DNA of 13,725 bases. It comes from CAZDIO01 sp964505555. Its GTDB lineage: Bacteria > Bdellovibrionota_C > UBA2361 > SZUA-149 > CAZDIO01. Location: positions 1-13,725 of the forward strand of contig CAZDIO010000129.1 of assembly GCA_964505555.1 (NCBI GenBank). Reading direction: 5' to 3'. Positions 13,611 through 13,725 of the stretch are shown here, one piece after another; the first letter of the stretch is position 1; each line of letters opens with the position of its first letter. Both the position numbers and the translations under genes were made by a program. Below the pieces are notes generated by a model. It was not told the origin of the DNA, ran no database searches, and worked only from the letters and a program-made list of their open reading frames with translations.

Positions 13611-13635
13611 GTAGCAGGGAAATAAGGATTGTCAA
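13608..13635 (-). promoter_or_regulatory. Promoter of the TrpR-like regulator gene
   Basis: Minus-strand -35 TTGACA (13630-13635, perfect) and -10 TACACT (13608-13613, 4 of 6) with a 16-bp spacer. The predicted start near 13601 gives a leader of about 33 nt to the chosen ATG. Confidence 0.6.
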
Positions 13636-13725
13636 GGGAGGGAGGAGTGAGACATAGGTTACGCTCACGCCGCTGTCTTGTGAGCCCGGGCCCCCGAGGT
13701 TCGACCCTGTCGTTGCGAGCGGAGC
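13636..13725. other. Right-edge sequence without a gene
   Basis: About 90 bp, more G/C-rich than the rest (for example CCCGGGCCCCC near 13685-13695). The last bases, GTCGTTGCGAGCGGAGC, resemble the start of the widespread GTCATTGCGAGCGAAGC-type dispersed intergenic repeat, cut by the window end. Nothing else is supported. Confidence 0.35.

Noticed and set aside
13690..13710. GGTTCGACC resembling a tRNA T-loop near the right edge
   Set aside because: The flanking bases do not form a T-stem, and no acceptor or anticodon arm can be built around it.

Overview
The window looks like chromosomal DNA of a Gram-negative bacterium with roughly mid-40s GC by eye. Pointers to this are an ABC-exported surface polysaccharide cluster, a periplasmic LIV-type binding protein with a Sec signal, and a MeaB GTPase. 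The Lys-rich histone H1-like protein and the YerC/YecD-type TrpR protein fit a former deltaproteobacterial, Bdellovibrionota-like or Chlamydiae-like lineage, but the taxon is a guess. Every convincing gene is on the minus strand, so transcription runs from high to low coordinates.

Right side (about 13725 to 12478). A TrpR/YerC-family regulator has a clear promoter and two abutting 18-bp operator-like palindromes centred near its predicted start point and just downstream. About 460 bp further on, a second promoter carries three copies of the same palindrome (best copy gctttagttaactaaagc, sharing the TAGTTAACTA core of the E. coli trp operator). It drives a transcript of about 0.5 kb that ends in a strong intrinsic terminator and whose product I cannot identify. 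After that terminator, an orphan LIV-type substrate-binding protein has its own promoter. This regulator with two matched operator arrays is the most interesting part of the window.

Middle (about 11355 to 9600). An RhlE-type DEAD-box RNA helicase is bracketed by two copies of a long inverted repeat. Each arm is 35-36 bp and built from a 10-bp unit repeated three times.

Left centre (about 9523 to 1715). A tight operon encodes a Wzt-like ATPase, a Wzm-like permease, two GT4 glycosyltransferases, a GT-C-like membrane glycosyltransferase with a C-terminal F5/8C-like domain, and the GTPase YchF. Genes overlap by 1 to 4 bp or are separated by at most 19 bp. The first five genes would build and export a surface glycan; YchF is a translation-associated passenger.

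Left end. A 402-bp spacer precedes a 66-residue Lys/Arg-rich histone H1-like gene with a textbook terminator, followed by a MeaB/ArgK GTPase gene ending 9 bases from the window edge.
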